64,000 nt of DNA from Chroococcus sp. CMT-3BRIN-NPC107 (GCA_019359635.1 JAHHGY010000005.1:22278-86277); one strand, 5' to 3'; positions 38,595-48,128 are shown, counted from the stretch's first letter. Program-made: numbers and translations. The notes: generated by a model not told the origin, from the letters alone.

Positions 38595-39989
38595 ATGCTC
38601 TGTACTCAAGAGTTGTTAAAGCTAGAGTTGTTTCAGGTTTTGCCCACTGAGCGTTTAAAGTGGGTATGCGATCGCGCTGAAGCTATTGATTTAAACCAAG
38701 GAGAAGTATTAGTTCGTGAAGGTGATGCAGCACTTGGCTTTTTAATTTTGACGGAGGGACGGATTGGGGTAACTCGCCAAAGTGACGGCGTGGAAATGCC
38801 CATCGGACAACATGAAGCACCAGCATTTTTTGGCGAAGTGCAGATCCTTACAGGTGAAGTAGTCCCCGTTACATTGCGAAGTTTGACTGATTGTCGGTTG
38901 CATCGACTTACTGATGATGATTTTTTGAACTTATTGCACGAGTGTCGGACTTTTGAGCGGATTATCTTTCAGTACGTGACTAAGCGATCGCGCGGGTTAG
39001 AATCTTTTATCCGCAGTCGAGAAAAAATGGCAGCATTGGGAACCTTGGCGGCGGGACTTGCCCACGAACTAAATAACCCCGCCGCCGCCCTTGTCCGCGC
39101 CCTTAAAGACGTGACTCCTGCCTTAATTGAATTGCAACGGATGAATTTAGTTACTGGGCGAAGTCAGCTAACGGAAACGGAGGTACAAAAATGGACTGGA
39201 GAGCGCGATCGCGGTTATGAGGCGATCGTTAATAGGTCGAGCGATCCTGTAACAATGAGCGATCGTGAAGATGAACTTTTAAATTGGCTGGAAGACTACG
39301 GAATTGAAGATGCTTGGAACTTAGCAACGCCCTTAGCCGAGGCAGGAGTTGAAATTAAAACTTTAGAGCAATTAACCGCTCCTTGGCGCAACGATTCTAC
39401 CGAACTAAGAGACATGGGGGTACGCTGGCTAGGGCTATCTTTTGAGGTGATGTCAACGATTAAGGGCGGCTTGCGGAGTGCGGAACGAATTTCTGAACTG
39501 GTGCAGTCGATGAAATCCTACACTTATCTTGACCAAGGCGCGCAACAACTTGTAGATGTGCATCAAGGAATTGAAGATACAATCCGGCTTTTTTCTTGCA
39601 AGCTAAAACAAGGCGTGACGGTGAAACGGTCTTATGATGATACAATTCCCAAAATTTTGGCTTATGGCAGCGAACTCAATCAAGTATGGACAAATTTAAT
39701 TGATAATGCCATTGATGCTATGGATAACAAAGGCATTCTGGAACTTGCAACTAAAAATAAAGGCGATCGCCTAGTTGTAACTATTACCGATTCTGGCGCG
39801 GGAATTTCTGAAGATGCGCGATCGCGGATTTTTGAACCATTTTTCACTACAAAGCCTGTGGGAAAAGGTACGGGATTGGGTTTAGAGACGGTGCGGCGGA
39901 TTGTAGAAAATCGGCATCGCGGCTCAATTTCTATAGACTCTAAGCCTGGTAGAACTTGCTTTTCGATCTGTTTGCCTTTACCTAAATAA
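38595..39989 (+). CDS. cNMP-binding-domain histidine kinase with an extended dimerisation region
   Basis: In this 464-residue cytosolic kinase a cyclic-nucleotide-binding-like domain covers about 5-130 (LVREGDAALGFLILTEGRIG). The H-box has H157 (AAGLAHELNNP). The HATPase domain spans about 355-464 with N371 (NLIDNAIDAM), DSGAGI and GTGLGLETV. Between the H-box helix and the second helix (about 288-310) lies about 130 residues, far more than a normal HisKA hairpin. No receiver gene adjoins it; the next gene is the MerR regulator, 75 bp away. It may sense a cyclic nucleotide and phosphorylate an unlinked regulator. Confidence 0.88.
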   Translation: MLCTQELLKLELFQVLPTERLKWVCDRAEAIDLNQGEVLVREGDAALGFLILTEGRIGVTRQSDGVEMPIGQHEAPAFFGEVQILTGEVVPVTLRSLTDCRLHRLTDDDFLNLLHECRTFERIIFQYVTKRSRGLESFIRSREKMAALGTLAAGLAHELNNPAAALVRALKDVTPALIELQRMNLVTGRSQLTETEVQKWTGERDRGYEAIVNRSSDPVTMSDREDELLNWLEDYGIEDAWNLATPLAEAGVEIKTLEQLTAPWRNDSTELRDMGVRWLGLSFEVMSTIKGGLRSAERISELVQSMKSYTYLDQGAQQLVDVHQGIEDTIRLFSCKLKQGVTVKRSYDDTIPKILAYGSELNQVWTNLIDNAIDAMDNKGILELATKNKGDRLVVTITDSGAGISEDARSRIFEPFFTTKPVGKGTGLGLETVRRIVENRHRGSISIDSKPGRTCFSICLPLPK

Positions 39990-40029
39990 GTTGAAATTGA
40001 CATTTATAGCTAAAATTTATTAGTATCAA

Positions 40030-40046
40030 GTTAACGTTAACGTCAA
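40030..40046. promoter_or_regulatory. Predicted MerR operator in front of its own gene
   Basis: The palindrome GTTAACGTTAAC is followed by GTCAA. On the minus strand it reads TGACGTTAACGTTAA, which matches the site at 40472-40486 except for one base. It lies 18 bp before the GTG of the MerR gene, fitting autoregulation. Confidence 0.6.
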
Positions 40047-40064
40047 TTTTGTTGACCAAGTAAA

Positions 40065-40454
40065 GTGACCGACAAAATGCGGATCGGAGAACTAGCAGAA
40101 ATTGCTGGGGTAACTCCAAGAACAATTCGCTACTACGAAAACTTAGGGCTATTAAGTCCTAACGAGCGGCAAGGTAAGGGGTTTCGGTATTATACCCAAA
40201 CAGAACTTGCCAAACTGCAAAAAATCCATTGTCTAAAGTCGCTGGGGTTGACCCTAGAAGAAATTACCACTGTTATTGACTTGTATTTTGAAGATTCTAC
40301 AGGTATAAGGGGTAAACAAAAGGTGTTAGAAATTCTGCAATTTCATCTCAAAGAAACGGATGAAAAGATTTTGTCTTTAAAAGAGTTTCGCTCAGACTTA
40401 GAGGCAAATATTACTAAAATTCAACAGCAAATTCAGGAAATTAGTAGCCACTAA
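40065..40454 (+). CDS. MerR-family transcriptional regulator
   Basis: This 129-residue regulator has an N-terminal winged helix-turn-helix (about 5-75; IGELAEIAGVTPRTIRYYE, GFRYYTQTEL) and a C-terminal coiled coil (about 85-125). It has a single cysteine (C56) and no metal-binding C-terminal loop, so a metal or iron-sulfur sensor is unlikely. A small-molecule or electrophile effector is more plausible. Start is GTG at 40065. Related operators lie before this gene and before the downstream reductase gene, so the three reductases that follow are the probable regulon. Confidence 0.9.
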   Translation: MTDKMRIGELAEIAGVTPRTIRYYENLGLLSPNERQGKGFRYYTQTELAKLQKIHCLKSLGLTLEEITTVIDLYFEDSTGIRGKQKVLEILQFHLKETDEKILSLKEFRSDLEANITKIQQQIQEISSH

Positions 40455-40470
40455 TTTTTTTGACTACAAA

Positions 40471-40490
40471 CTGACGTTAGCGTTAAGGTT
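40471..40490 (+). promoter_or_regulatory. Predicted MerR operator in front of the reductase cluster
   Basis: CTGACGTTAGCGTTAAGGTT shares TGACGTTARCGTTAA with the site before the MerR gene. It ends 20 bp before the ATG of the MDR gene and presumably overlaps its promoter, as MerR sites usually lie between -35 and -10. Confidence 0.6.
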
Positions 40491-40509
40491 AATAAAAGGT
40501 AAAACACTG

Positions 40510-41517
40510 ATGAAGGCATTTGAGATTCTTGATAGCTTTGGTTTAGATTCTCTAAAGCAGAGAGAACGTCCCGATCCTAGTCCTGGATACGGACAGATCC
40601 TGATTAGATTACGGGCAGTTTCCTTAAATTACCGAGATTTGATGGTAGTAAAGGGTTTATACAATCCCAACCTACCGTTACCGCGAATTCCCTTTTCGGA
40701 TGGAGTAGGGGAAGTGGTGGCGCTGGGGGAAGGAGTAACGCGAGTAAAAATAGGCGATCGCGTAGCGGGGATATTCTTTCAAAAATGGCTTAGTGGCAGA
40801 CTCACCGAAGCAAAAGCGCAATCGGCTTTAGGTGGGGCGACGGGTGGGTTACTAGCAGAATACGCAGTGCTGGACGAGGATGGAGTTGTTCATGTACCCG
40901 ATCATCTCACCGATATTGAAGCGGCTACGCTACCTTGTGCGGCGGTTACAGCTTGGAATGCCTTAGTAACATCGGGGAATGTAAAAGCCGGCGATACAGT
41001 GCTAGTGCAGGGTACAGGGGGAGTTTCGATATTTGCTTTGCAGTTTGCCCAACTATTAGGAGCAAAAGTTATTGCAACCTCTAGCAGCGATGAAAAGCTA
41101 GAAAGATTGCAAAGCTTAGGAGTTACGGAGACGATTAACTACAAACAAACGCCAGATTGGGGTAAAAAAGTCGAAGAAATAACCGGAGGCGTTGGCCATG
41201 TGGTAGAAGTGGGCGGCGCGGGGACTTTGAACCAGTCGTTAAAAGCAGTTGGGTATGGCGGACAAATTAGTTTAATTGGCGTATTGACAGGTGGAAAAGG
41301 AGAAATTAACACCGCCGCCATTTTGATGAAAAACGTGCGGGTACAGGGCATTTATGTAGGTTCGAGAGAGATGTTTGAGGACATGAATAGAGCCATCGCC
41401 TTACATAAAATTCGTCCAGTATGCGATCGCGTGTTTCCTTTAGAGTCTGCTAGAGCGGCTTTAGAGTACATGGAAACGGGCGAACACTTCGGCAAAATTT
41501 GTATTCAATTTTCATAG
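40510..41517 (+). CDS. Zinc-independent MDR-family NAD(P)H oxidoreductase
   Basis: This 335-residue medium-chain dehydrogenase/reductase is of the quinone-oxidoreductase or alkenal-reductase type. It has an N-terminal GroES-like domain (about 25-130; [14 protein letters not shown]) and a Rossmann domain with [18 protein letters not shown] and [10 protein letters not shown]. Zinc-binding cysteine clusters are absent. Family members reduce quinones or alpha,beta-unsaturated carbonyls. It lies directly behind a MerR operator, 10 bp before an aldo/keto reductase gene on the same strand. Confidence 0.9.
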   Translation: MKAFEILDSFGLDSLKQRERPDPSPGYGQILIRLRAVSLNYRDLMVVKGLYNPNLPLPRIPFSDGVGEVVALGEGVTRVKIGDRVAGIFFQKWLSGRLTEAKAQSALGGATGGLLAEYAVLDEDGVVHVPDHLTDIEAATLPCAAVTAWNALVTSGNVKAGDTVLVQGTGGVSIFALQFAQLLGAKVIATSSSDEKLERLQSLGVTETINYKQTPDWGKKVEEITGGVGHVVEVGGAGTLNQSLKAVGYGGQISLIGVLTGGKGEINTAAILMKNVRVQGIYVGSREMFEDMNRAIALHKIRPVCDRVFPLESARAALEYMETGEHFGKICIQFS

Positions 41518-41527
41518 GAGTAAACTC

Positions 41528-42508
41528 ATGCAACAGCGCCAACTTGGCAACCAAGGATTGACCGTATCAGAACTAGGACTAGGATGTATGGGAATGTCCG
41601 AGTTTTATGGTACGGGAGACGAAGCCGAATCCATAGCAACCATTCACCGCGCCTTGGAAATAGGAGTAAACTTTTTAGACACCGCCGATATGTACGGACG
41701 GGGTGCAAATGAGGAACTTGTAGGAAAAGCGATTTCTCACCATCGAGAACAAGTAATAGTCGCAACAAAATTCGGCATTCAACGGGGAGAAGACAACAGT
41801 TTTAGGGGAATTAGTGGCAGCCCTGAGTATGTTCGCAGTGCTTGCGAAGCATCCTTAAAGCGTTTAAACATTGATTATATAGATTTGTACTACCAGCACC
41901 GAGTAGATCCCGTAGTACCAATAGAAGACACCGTAGGCGCAATGGCGGAACTTGTAAAGCAGGGAAAAGTACGTTACATCGGACTATCGGAAGCCAGCGC
42001 CGCCACCATTCGCCGGGCTGCAAGCGTCCATCCAATTAGTGCATTGCAGTCAGAGTATTCATTGTGGAGTAGAGATATAGAAGATGAAATTATCTCCACA
42101 ATACAGGAATTAGGAATTGGGTTAGTAGCGTATAGCCCGTTAGGGAGAGGATTTTTATCAGGAACAGTAACAAGTTTAGATAATTTAGCCGCCGACGATT
42201 ACCGGAGAAGTTCGCCAAGATTTCAGGGAGAGAACTTCAACAAAAACCTGAAATTAGTAAAGAAAGTCAAAGAGATAGCCATCGAAAAAGGTGTAACTCC
42301 AGGACAGTTAGCATTAGCGTGGTTGCTAGCAAAAAGCAAAGAAATTGTGCCGATTCCTGGAACCAAACGCCGCGCTTATTTAGAGGAAAACGTAGCCGCC
42401 ACCGAGATCGAACTTAGTCCTAGCCAGTTGCAGAGATTAGAAGAAGTAGCACCTAAAAACAGTGTAATGGGCGATCGCTACTCAGACATGAGCGCAGTAA
42501 ACGGCTAA
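41528..42508 (+). CDS. Aldo/keto reductase (AKR13-like)
   Basis: This 326-residue reductase has an intact catalytic tetrad: D51 (FLDTADMYG), Y56, K81 (VIVATKFG) and H124 (LYYQHRVD). The start [20 protein letters not shown] and the C-terminal [14 protein letters not shown] match AKR13/YajO-type enzymes that reduce aldehydes and methylglyoxal-like substrates with NADPH. It follows the MDR gene by 10 bp with a TAGGAG ribosome site and precedes the old yellow enzyme gene. The cluster suggests carbonyl detoxification. Confidence 0.93.
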   Translation: MQQRQLGNQGLTVSELGLGCMGMSEFYGTGDEAESIATIHRALEIGVNFLDTADMYGRGANEELVGKAISHHREQVIVATKFGIQRGEDNSFRGISGSPEYVRSACEASLKRLNIDYIDLYYQHRVDPVVPIEDTVGAMAELVKQGKVRYIGLSEASAATIRRAASVHPISALQSEYSLWSRDIEDEIISTIQELGIGLVAYSPLGRGFLSGTVTSLDNLAADDYRRSSPRFQGENFNKNLKLVKKVKEIAIEKGVTPGQLALAWLLAKSKEIVPIPGTKRRAYLEENVAATEIELSPSQLQRLEEVAPKNSVMGDRYSDMSAVNG

Positions 42509-42597
42509 AGCTCTAAACCCTCAAAAACCAGAGAACTTGCGTACCCACCGAGAAACTAAGTCTACTACACAAAACTTGCGTACACCAAGACAAAGCA

Positions 42598-42661
42598 CTT
42601 TTGCAGGGGGTTTGGGGGAGGCAACTCGTCCCCCAATGGGGGTTTGGGGGGCAGACCCCCC
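42598..42661. repeat. G-rich dispersed repeat, copy 2, with two hairpins
   Basis: The segment starts with the 20-mer also found at 7560-7579 in inverse orientation. It then holds two GC hairpins: TTGGGGG / CCCCCAA (42612-42636) and GGGGGG-CAGA-CCCCCC (42646-42661). Just upstream, ACTTGCGTAC occurs twice. It lies between the AKR and old yellow enzyme genes, where it could attenuate transcription. Confidence 0.6.
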
Positions 42662-42722
42662 ATATTCGGTTTTTCTTAAAGCAAGCCATGTAGAACAAAA
42701 ATCCCCAAACACAAAAACAACA

Positions 42723-43800
42723 ATGACACACCTATTCGATCCCTACAAACTCAAAGACATTACCCTCCGCAACCGCATCGGCGTATCCCCAATGTGCCAA
42801 TACAGTTCCATTGACGGAGTAGCCACAGACTGGCACTTAGTAAACCTAGGTTCGCGAGCCGTAGGCGGAGCAGGACTTGTCATTGCCGAAGCCACCGCCG
42901 TAGAAGCAAGAGGAAGAATATCTCCAGGAGATGCCGGAATTTGGGCAGATAAGCACGTAGAGCCACTCTACCGCATCAACAAATTCGTCAAAGAGCAAGG
43001 AGCAGTACCAGGAATTCAAATCGCCCACGCCGGGAGAAAAGCCAGCACCGCCAAACCTTGGGAAGGCGGACACTCCCTTAAAGACAATGAAGAAGGTTGG
43101 GAAACTATAGCACCAAGCGCGATCGCCTTTGGAGAAGAAATTTGGCGCACCCCCAAACCAATGACCCTTGACGACATTAAAGAAGTGCAAAACGCCTTTC
43201 GTGCCGCCACTGTAAGGAGTTTAGAAGCAGGGTACGAATGGTTAGAACTGCATTTCGCGCACGGCTACCTAGGACACAACTTTTACTCCCCCCTTATCAA
43301 ACAAACGCACCGACGAATACGGCGGTAGTTTTGAAAACAGAATTCGCTTTATAATCGAAACCACCCGCGCCACCAGAGAAGTTTGGCCCGAAAGATTACC
43401 ATTTACCGCCAGATTATCCTGTTCTGATTGGGTAGAAGGCGGCTGGACAATAGAAGACTCGGTAGAACTCGCCAAAAAGCTCAAAGCCGAAGGAGTAGAC
43501 TTAATTGATTGTAGTTCCGGCTTCAATCCCGACTACAAAAACTACCCCTTTGCTCCCGATTGGCAAGTACCTTTTTCTGAAAAAATCCGCACCGAAGCCC
43601 AAATAGCCACCGCCGCCGTAGGTTCGATTACCGAAGCCCACCAAGCCGAACAAATTATTCAGTGCGGTCGCGCAGACATCGTACTTTTAGCTAGAGAAAT
43701 GCTCCGCGATCTTTACTGGTCGTATCATGCAGCTTTACAACTGCAACCAAAAGATACAGCTAAAAACTTATTACCCGTTCAATACGGAGGTCAAGTATAG
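42723..43800 (+). pseudogene. Old yellow enzyme-family NADH:flavin oxidoreductase, frameshifted
   Basis: From ATG 42723 the first frame encodes about 200 residues of an OYE-like TIM barrel (LKDITLRNRIGVSPMCQYSS, IQIAHAGRKAS, ELHFAHGYLGHNFYSPL). At a run of six C (43288-43293) the reading shifts. With five C the frame would continue SNKRTDEYGGSFENRIRF and on to the barrel end (DIVLLAREMLRD, stop TAG 43798-43800), a normal length of about 358 residues. As written the protein stops at 43328. The family reduces electrophilic alkenes with FMN. The single homopolymer change could be a sequencing error or slippage. It is the third reductase of the MerR cluster. Confidence 0.85.
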
Positions 43801-43992
43801 AGCATCCCTTGGCAATAATGATTGTGTTGCCAAGCACCTTTTCTCTAAAAATTCCATCTTGAGAAATATCTTGAACGAAAAGATGTTGAATTGCTAATTT
43901 TCTGTAAAGATCATAGTGTGTGGTGCAAATAAAAAGTTATCAATTTCTATCTTTTAAAAACTCTCCTCCTCACACCTACGACCTAAACCAAT

Positions 43993-45264
43993 ATGCACTC
44001 AAACTCCTTAAAAGTATTTGACAATTTACCAATTACACTAGAACCAATAAAAAAAGATAATATCGACATCCAACCTAACACTGACTTTCTGCAACCCACA
44101 CCACCAGCAAATATTGAAACTGCCTCTTATACAGGACAGCGTTGTAGCTTATTACCTAGCCAGAAAATAGATGCTCTGAGACAAACCTTTGAAAGACACC
44201 AAAACGATCGCCAGTTAATAATTCTCCAAGATTTTCCCGATCCCGATGCCCTATCTTGTGCCTGGGCGTATCAACTAATAGCCGAGCAATACGATATTCA
44301 GTGCGATATTGTCTACGCGGGTACTTTGAGCCATCAAGAAAATATTGCTTTAGTCAAACTTACAGGTTTACCCGCCCAAAGGTGGACGCTCCAAAACGCC
44401 AAAAGCAAAGACTTGTCTGTTTATAATGGTTATGCCTTAATCGACAACCAGGGAACAACCAGCCAATTAATGCCATTGGTGCAAGAAGCAAAAATTCCCT
44501 TAGTAATATTAGTAGATCACCATAGCTTGCAAGGCGAACTCAAAGCTGAGTTTAGCGATTTGCGCCCCTCAATTAGAGCTACCGCCACGATTTTTACTCA
44601 ATACTTGCAGGCGGGATTGCTGACTTTAGATAGTAGTATTAGCAATCACGTTAAATGTGCTACGGCTTTAATGCACGGCTTGCGCTCTGATACTAATCGA
44701 TTAATGCAAGCTCAAGAAGAAGACTTTTTAGCTGCGGGTTATTTAAGCAGGTTTTACGACTCTCAGTTGCTTAACGCCGTACTCCAAGCAAATCGCTCGA
44801 AACGAGTAATGGATGTAATTGAGCGCAGTTTAAAAAATCGGATTGTGCAAAATAACTTTTCTATTGCTGGTGTTGGTTACTTGCGCTACGAAGACCGCGA
44901 TGCAATCCCTCAAGCGGCGGACTTTTTAGTTACTGAAGAAAACGTCCATACGGCGGTAGTTTTTGGGATTGTTCACGATGAAGATGAGGAATTAGAAGTT
45001 GTAATTGGCTCATTGAGAACTACTAAACTTACTCTCGATCCCGATGAATTTATTAAGGAAGCTTTTGGACAAGATAGTCAAGGGCGGTTTTTTGGTGGTG
45101 GACGTACTGGCGCTGGTGGGTTTGAGATTCCGATGGGCTTTTTGTCAGGCTTTAATGAAAATTCTGCCTACGCTCGGATGAAATGGGAAGTATTTGACGC
45201 TCAAATTAAGCAAAAATTGTTGAGGTTAGTTAGTCCTAGAGATAATCCAATTCAAACCGAGTAG
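43993..45264 (+). CDS. DHH/DHHA1 family phosphoesterase (NrnA/RecJ-like)
   Basis: This 423-residue protein has a DHH domain with metal-binding motifs FPDPDALSCAW, VLVDHHSLQG and MHGLRSDTNRL (about 75-240). A DHHA1 domain (about 330-400) shows GGRTGAGGFEIPMGF. The architecture fits nano-RNases and pAp phosphatases that degrade short oligonucleotides or cyclic-dinucleotide products. The N-terminal 50 residues are variable and polar. It lies 8 bp before the SixA gene. Confidence 0.88.
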   Translation: MHSNSLKVFDNLPITLEPIKKDNIDIQPNTDFLQPTPPANIETASYTGQRCSLLPSQKIDALRQTFERHQNDRQLIILQDFPDPDALSCAWAYQLIAEQYDIQCDIVYAGTLSHQENIALVKLTGLPAQRWTLQNAKSKDLSVYNGYALIDNQGTTSQLMPLVQEAKIPLVILVDHHSLQGELKAEFSDLRPSIRATATIFTQYLQAGLLTLDSSISNHVKCATALMHGLRSDTNRLMQAQEEDFLAAGYLSRFYDSQLLNAVLQANRSKRVMDVIERSLKNRIVQNNFSIAGVGYLRYEDRDAIPQAADFLVTEENVHTAVVFGIVHDEDEELEVVIGSLRTTKLTLDPDEFIKEAFGQDSQGRFFGGGRTGAGGFEIPMGFLSGFNENSAYARMKWEVFDAQIKQKLLRLVSPRDNPIQTE

Positions 45265-45272
45265 ACTAAAAA

Positions 45273-45794
45273 ATGGAACTGTACTTAATTCGTCATGGTA
45301 TAGCCCAAGAAAGAGATTCAGGTCTTAATGACGACGATCGCACTTTAACCAAAATTGGACAAGACAAAATAAAAGAAGTAGCTAAACGCTTGTATAACCT
45401 GGGTTTTCGCTTTGATATTATTTTGACAAGTCCGCTCGTGCGATCGCATCAAACGGCGGAAATTTTCATTAATTTGCAACTATCTAGCCAATTGCAAGTA
45501 TCTACCGACCTTGCTCCCAGTGGAAACATTCATGATTGGCTAAATTGGTTAGAAAAACAACAGTATCCATCTACTACCAAATTAGCCTTAGTCGGTCACG
45601 AGCCTAATTTAGGAGAATGGGCATCAATGCTGGTGTGGGGGGAAGCTAACGATCGATTAATTCTCAAAAAAGCTGGAATTATTGGCTTAAATTTACCAGA
45701 AATGCGATCGCCTATTGGTAATAGTCAAATGTTTTTACTGACACCACCTAAATTTTTGCTTGTTTCAGTGGCGTCTTTGGGCTTATTTATCTAA
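45273..45794 (+). CDS. sixA: SixA-type phosphohistidine phosphatase
   Basis: This 173-residue histidine-phosphatase-superfamily protein has the catalytic RHG near residues 7-9 (YLIRHGIAQERD), LTSPLVRSHQTAEI, and a second histidine in VGHEPNLGEWAS. These are the SixA signatures. SixA removes phosphate from histidine residues of phosphorelay or PTS proteins. It follows the DHH gene at 8 bp and overlaps a convergent gene by 12 bp. Substrate in cyanobacteria is uncertain, so the symbol is tentative. Confidence 0.85.
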   Translation: MELYLIRHGIAQERDSGLNDDDRTLTKIGQDKIKEVAKRLYNLGFRFDIILTSPLVRSHQTAEIFINLQLSSQLQVSTDLAPSGNIHDWLNWLEKQQYPSTTKLALVGHEPNLGEWASMLVWGEANDRLILKKAGIIGLNLPEMRSPIGNSQMFLLTPPKFLLVSVASLGLFI

Positions 45795-46163
45795 ATTAAT
45801 CTGCAATGACGGTGTAGTAGTTGTATTCTCTACAGTACCCGCTTGACCGGGATTTTGAATGCGTTGTTGTTGTTTTTTGCGAAACTCCGCCGCCGCATCA
45901 TTCAAACTTTGGTTTTTTTCAGTATTAAACTCCTCAGCGCTGCGAGAACTTCCCAGTTGTGCGCGGTGAATTAAGTCAAACAAACTCCCCGTTGGGTTGT
46001 CATTTCTAGAAGAAAAAGGATCGCCCTGTTGGGGTTGAAAGTCTTGTAAAGGATTGACATCGGCAGTTTGCGCCTTTGCTAATTGAGGAATTAGTAAAGA
46101 AAAAAGGCTCATGGAAGCTAAAGCGCTGAGAATGAACTTTTGGGAAATAGATTTAAGTTTCAT
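45783..46163 (-). CDS. Secreted protein of unknown function
   Basis: This 126-residue protein has a clear signal peptide (about 1-31; basic start, hydrophobic LSALASMSLFSLLI, ending AKAQ). A polar glutamine-, asparagine- and proline-rich mature part follows, with a helical charged stretch (SLNDAAAEFRKKQQQRIQN). No family is recognised. It lies 21 bp downstream of an ABC permease gene on the same strand and may be co-transcribed. Confidence 0.75.
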   Translation of the reverse strand: MKLKSISQKFILSALASMSLFSLLIPQLAKAQTADVNPLQDFQPQQGDPFSSRNDNPTGSLFDLIHRAQLGSSRSAEEFNTEKNQSLNDAAAEFRKKQQQRIQNPGQAGTVENTTTTPSLQINLDK

Positions 46164-46184
46164 AGATTTTTAGAATGTGGTTGT

Positions 46185-47078
46185 TTAAGAAAGCGACTTC
46201 TTTAATAGAGGTTGAATGCTAATTAACGATACAAAACTAAAGCCTAACAAAACTAGCATCGCCCCGCCAAAACTAACGACTCCCCAAGGAGCTTGCATTA
46301 CTACACTATCCAAAGACCAGTTGCTATTTAGATACAAGTAACGAATCGGCTCAATAGCGTAGCTAAGAGGGTTTAGACTTGCTACTACTTGCAACCATTG
46401 GGGCATAAACGATAATGGTGCTAAGGCGGTACTAGCAAATAATAAAGGCAAATTCGTTACAAAAATAACGGCAATTAATTCAATGTGTCCGGGTAAAGCA
46501 AAAGCTAAACCTAAACTAATAGCCGTCACGCCTAAAGCCAGGAAAAAGACGATTAAAGAAATTGCCCCTAAGCCAGCAATATTCGGTAAACCTGCTCCTA
46601 ACAAGGCTGCTGCACCGACAATTACCGCCGCTTGCAGCAAGCTTTGACTAACAATAAATAATGCTGAAGCCAAAACAATTGAGTATCTAGAAGCCAGAGG
46701 CGCAACTAATAAGCGGTTTAAAAAGCCAAATTCGCGGTCAAACATAACAGGTAAACCCGCGTTTAAAGCTCCTGCAAAGGCTGTAAACACAATCACCCCT
46801 GCACCGAGAAATTGTCCGTAGCTGTGACTATTGCCAAATAAACCCGATGGCGCGTTCTGAAATAACGCCCCAAATAAAACTAGCCACATTACAGGTTGAA
46901 TAATCCCGGCGACTAAAGTTGATGGGCGACGCTGCAATTGAATAAACAAGCGGCGAGTTAGCGCTAAAGTTTCTTGCACTAAATCGGCAAAACCATTAGA
47001 ACTTGCGCTACTTTCGTGAGCAAATGCCCCTGGTTGAGCGATTGTTTGGGGTTTGGGAGGTGTAATTGTACTACTCAT
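46185..47078 (-). CDS. ABC-2 type permease (DrrB-like)
   Basis: This 297-residue membrane protein has six predicted transmembrane segments (about 55-295). The ABC-2 family features include PVMWLVLFGALF, FDREFGFLNRLLVAP and a late LNPLSYAIEPIRYL. It pairs with the ATPase encoded 30 bp upstream to form an exporter of the daunorubicin-resistance type. Substrate is unknown. In cyanobacteria such pairs often follow ctaA/ctaB, as here, but a link to heme is unproven. Confidence 0.9.
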   Translation of the reverse strand: MSSTITPPKPQTIAQPGAFAHESSASSNGFADLVQETLALTRRLFIQLQRRPSTLVAGIIQPVMWLVLFGALFQNAPSGLFGNSHSYGQFLGAGVIVFTAFAGALNAGLPVMFDREFGFLNRLLVAPLASRYSIVLASALFIVSQSLLQAAVIVGAAALLGAGLPNIAGLGAISLIVFFLALGVTAISLGLAFALPGHIELIAVIFVTNLPLLFASTALAPLSFMPQWLQVVASLNPLSYAIEPIRYLYLNSNWSLDSVVMQAPWGVVSFGGAMLVLLGFSFVSLISIQPLLKKSLS

Positions 47079-47108
47079 TTATAATTATCTCTACTTAGGA
47101 ATAAACTT

Positions 47109-48128
47109 TTACTTCATATTTTGCTTGCGTTCTGCTTTCATGTCCCGACTACCCGCCGCCGCAAGCTCTGCATCCATCAACGTGCGCCCCGTAGCCGCTA
47201 AGTAGACATCATCTAAACTAGGGCGTGATTGGGCAATGCCAAAAGTAGGTAAACCCGCCTCATTAAGGGATTTTTGAATGCTACTTAGTGCGTCCGATTG
47301 GGGAGTAACGACTAGATTTAAAGAATTACCTTGAGCGCTATTAATTATTACTTCTTGCACAAAAGGCAAGGCTTGCAATAAATCTTTGGCTTTTTCGGCT
47401 TCAAGATTAGAAGAAAATTCTCGAATCCGTAGCGTAATGCGATCGCCTCCTAGTTTATCTTTTAACTCTGCAGGCTTTCCTGATGCAATAACTACACCAC
47501 GATCGATAATGGCTACAGAATCGGCTAAAGCGTCAATTTCTTCTAAATAATGACTGGTAATTAATACTGTAGTTCCGGCGGCTTTGAGTTGGCGCAAAAA
47601 GTTCCAAACTACAAAACGGCTTTCAATATCTAACCCTACAGTGGGTTCATCTAACACTAAAACATCGGGAGCGTGAAGCAATCCGGCGGCTAAATCTATA
47701 CGCTTTTTTATTCCGCCTGAATAAGTACCCGTACGTTTATCTGCCCATTCTGCTAAACCCAATAAGCCAATTACGTCATTAATGCGTTGTTTTGCGGCAT
47801 TATTGGGCAAATGATACAGCGATGCTTGCAATTGCAAGAGTTCCCGCCCTGTAAGTACCTTGTCTAGGGCTACTTCTTGCGCCACGTAACCTAATTTTTG
47901 TCTGGCAATTCTTGGATTATCGACAACGGAAACACCTGATACTTCTACCTTTCCTGCGTCTGGGGTTGATAAAGTACACAACACGCGCAACGTTGTCGTT
48001 TTTCCCGCGCCATTTGGGCCTAAAAGCCCAAATATTTCCCCTGGCTCAATTTGCAACGAAACATTTTTAACTGCTTCTACTGAGCCATAGCGTTTTTGTA
48101 AGTTCTCAATTTTTACGGCGGGAGCCAT
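47109..48128 (-). CDS. ABC transporter ATPase (DrrA-like)
   Basis: This 339-residue ATPase shows Walker A GPNGAGKTT (about 37-45), signature YSGGIKKRIDLA, Walker B VLVLDEPTVGLD and an H-loop TSHYLEE. The C-terminal extension (about 230-339) with a RPSLDDVYLAATGR ending is typical of DrrA-type export ATPases. It is the partner of the permease 30 bp downstream and lies on the same strand as ctaB. Confidence 0.93.
   Translation of the reverse strand: MAPAVKIENLQKRYGSVEAVKNVSLQIEPGEIFGLLGPNGAGKTTTLRVLCTLSTPDAGKVEVSGVSVVDNPRIARQKLGYVAQEVALDKVLTGRELLQLQASLYHLPNNAAKQRINDVIGLLGLAEWADKRTGTYSGGIKKRIDLAAGLLHAPDVLVLDEPTVGLDIESRFVVWNFLRQLKAAGTTVLITSHYLEEIDALADSVAIIDRGVVIASGKPAELKDKLGGDRITLRIREFSSNLEAEKAKDLLQALPFVQEVIINSAQGNSLNLVVTPQSDALSSIQKSLNEAGLPTFGIAQSRPSLDDVYLAATGRTLMDAELAAAGSRDMKAERKQNMK

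Noticed and set aside
42537..42722. N-terminal extension of the old yellow enzyme from a TTG at 42537
   Set aside because: The extension translates the G-rich repeat; the family N-terminus begins at the ATG at 42723.
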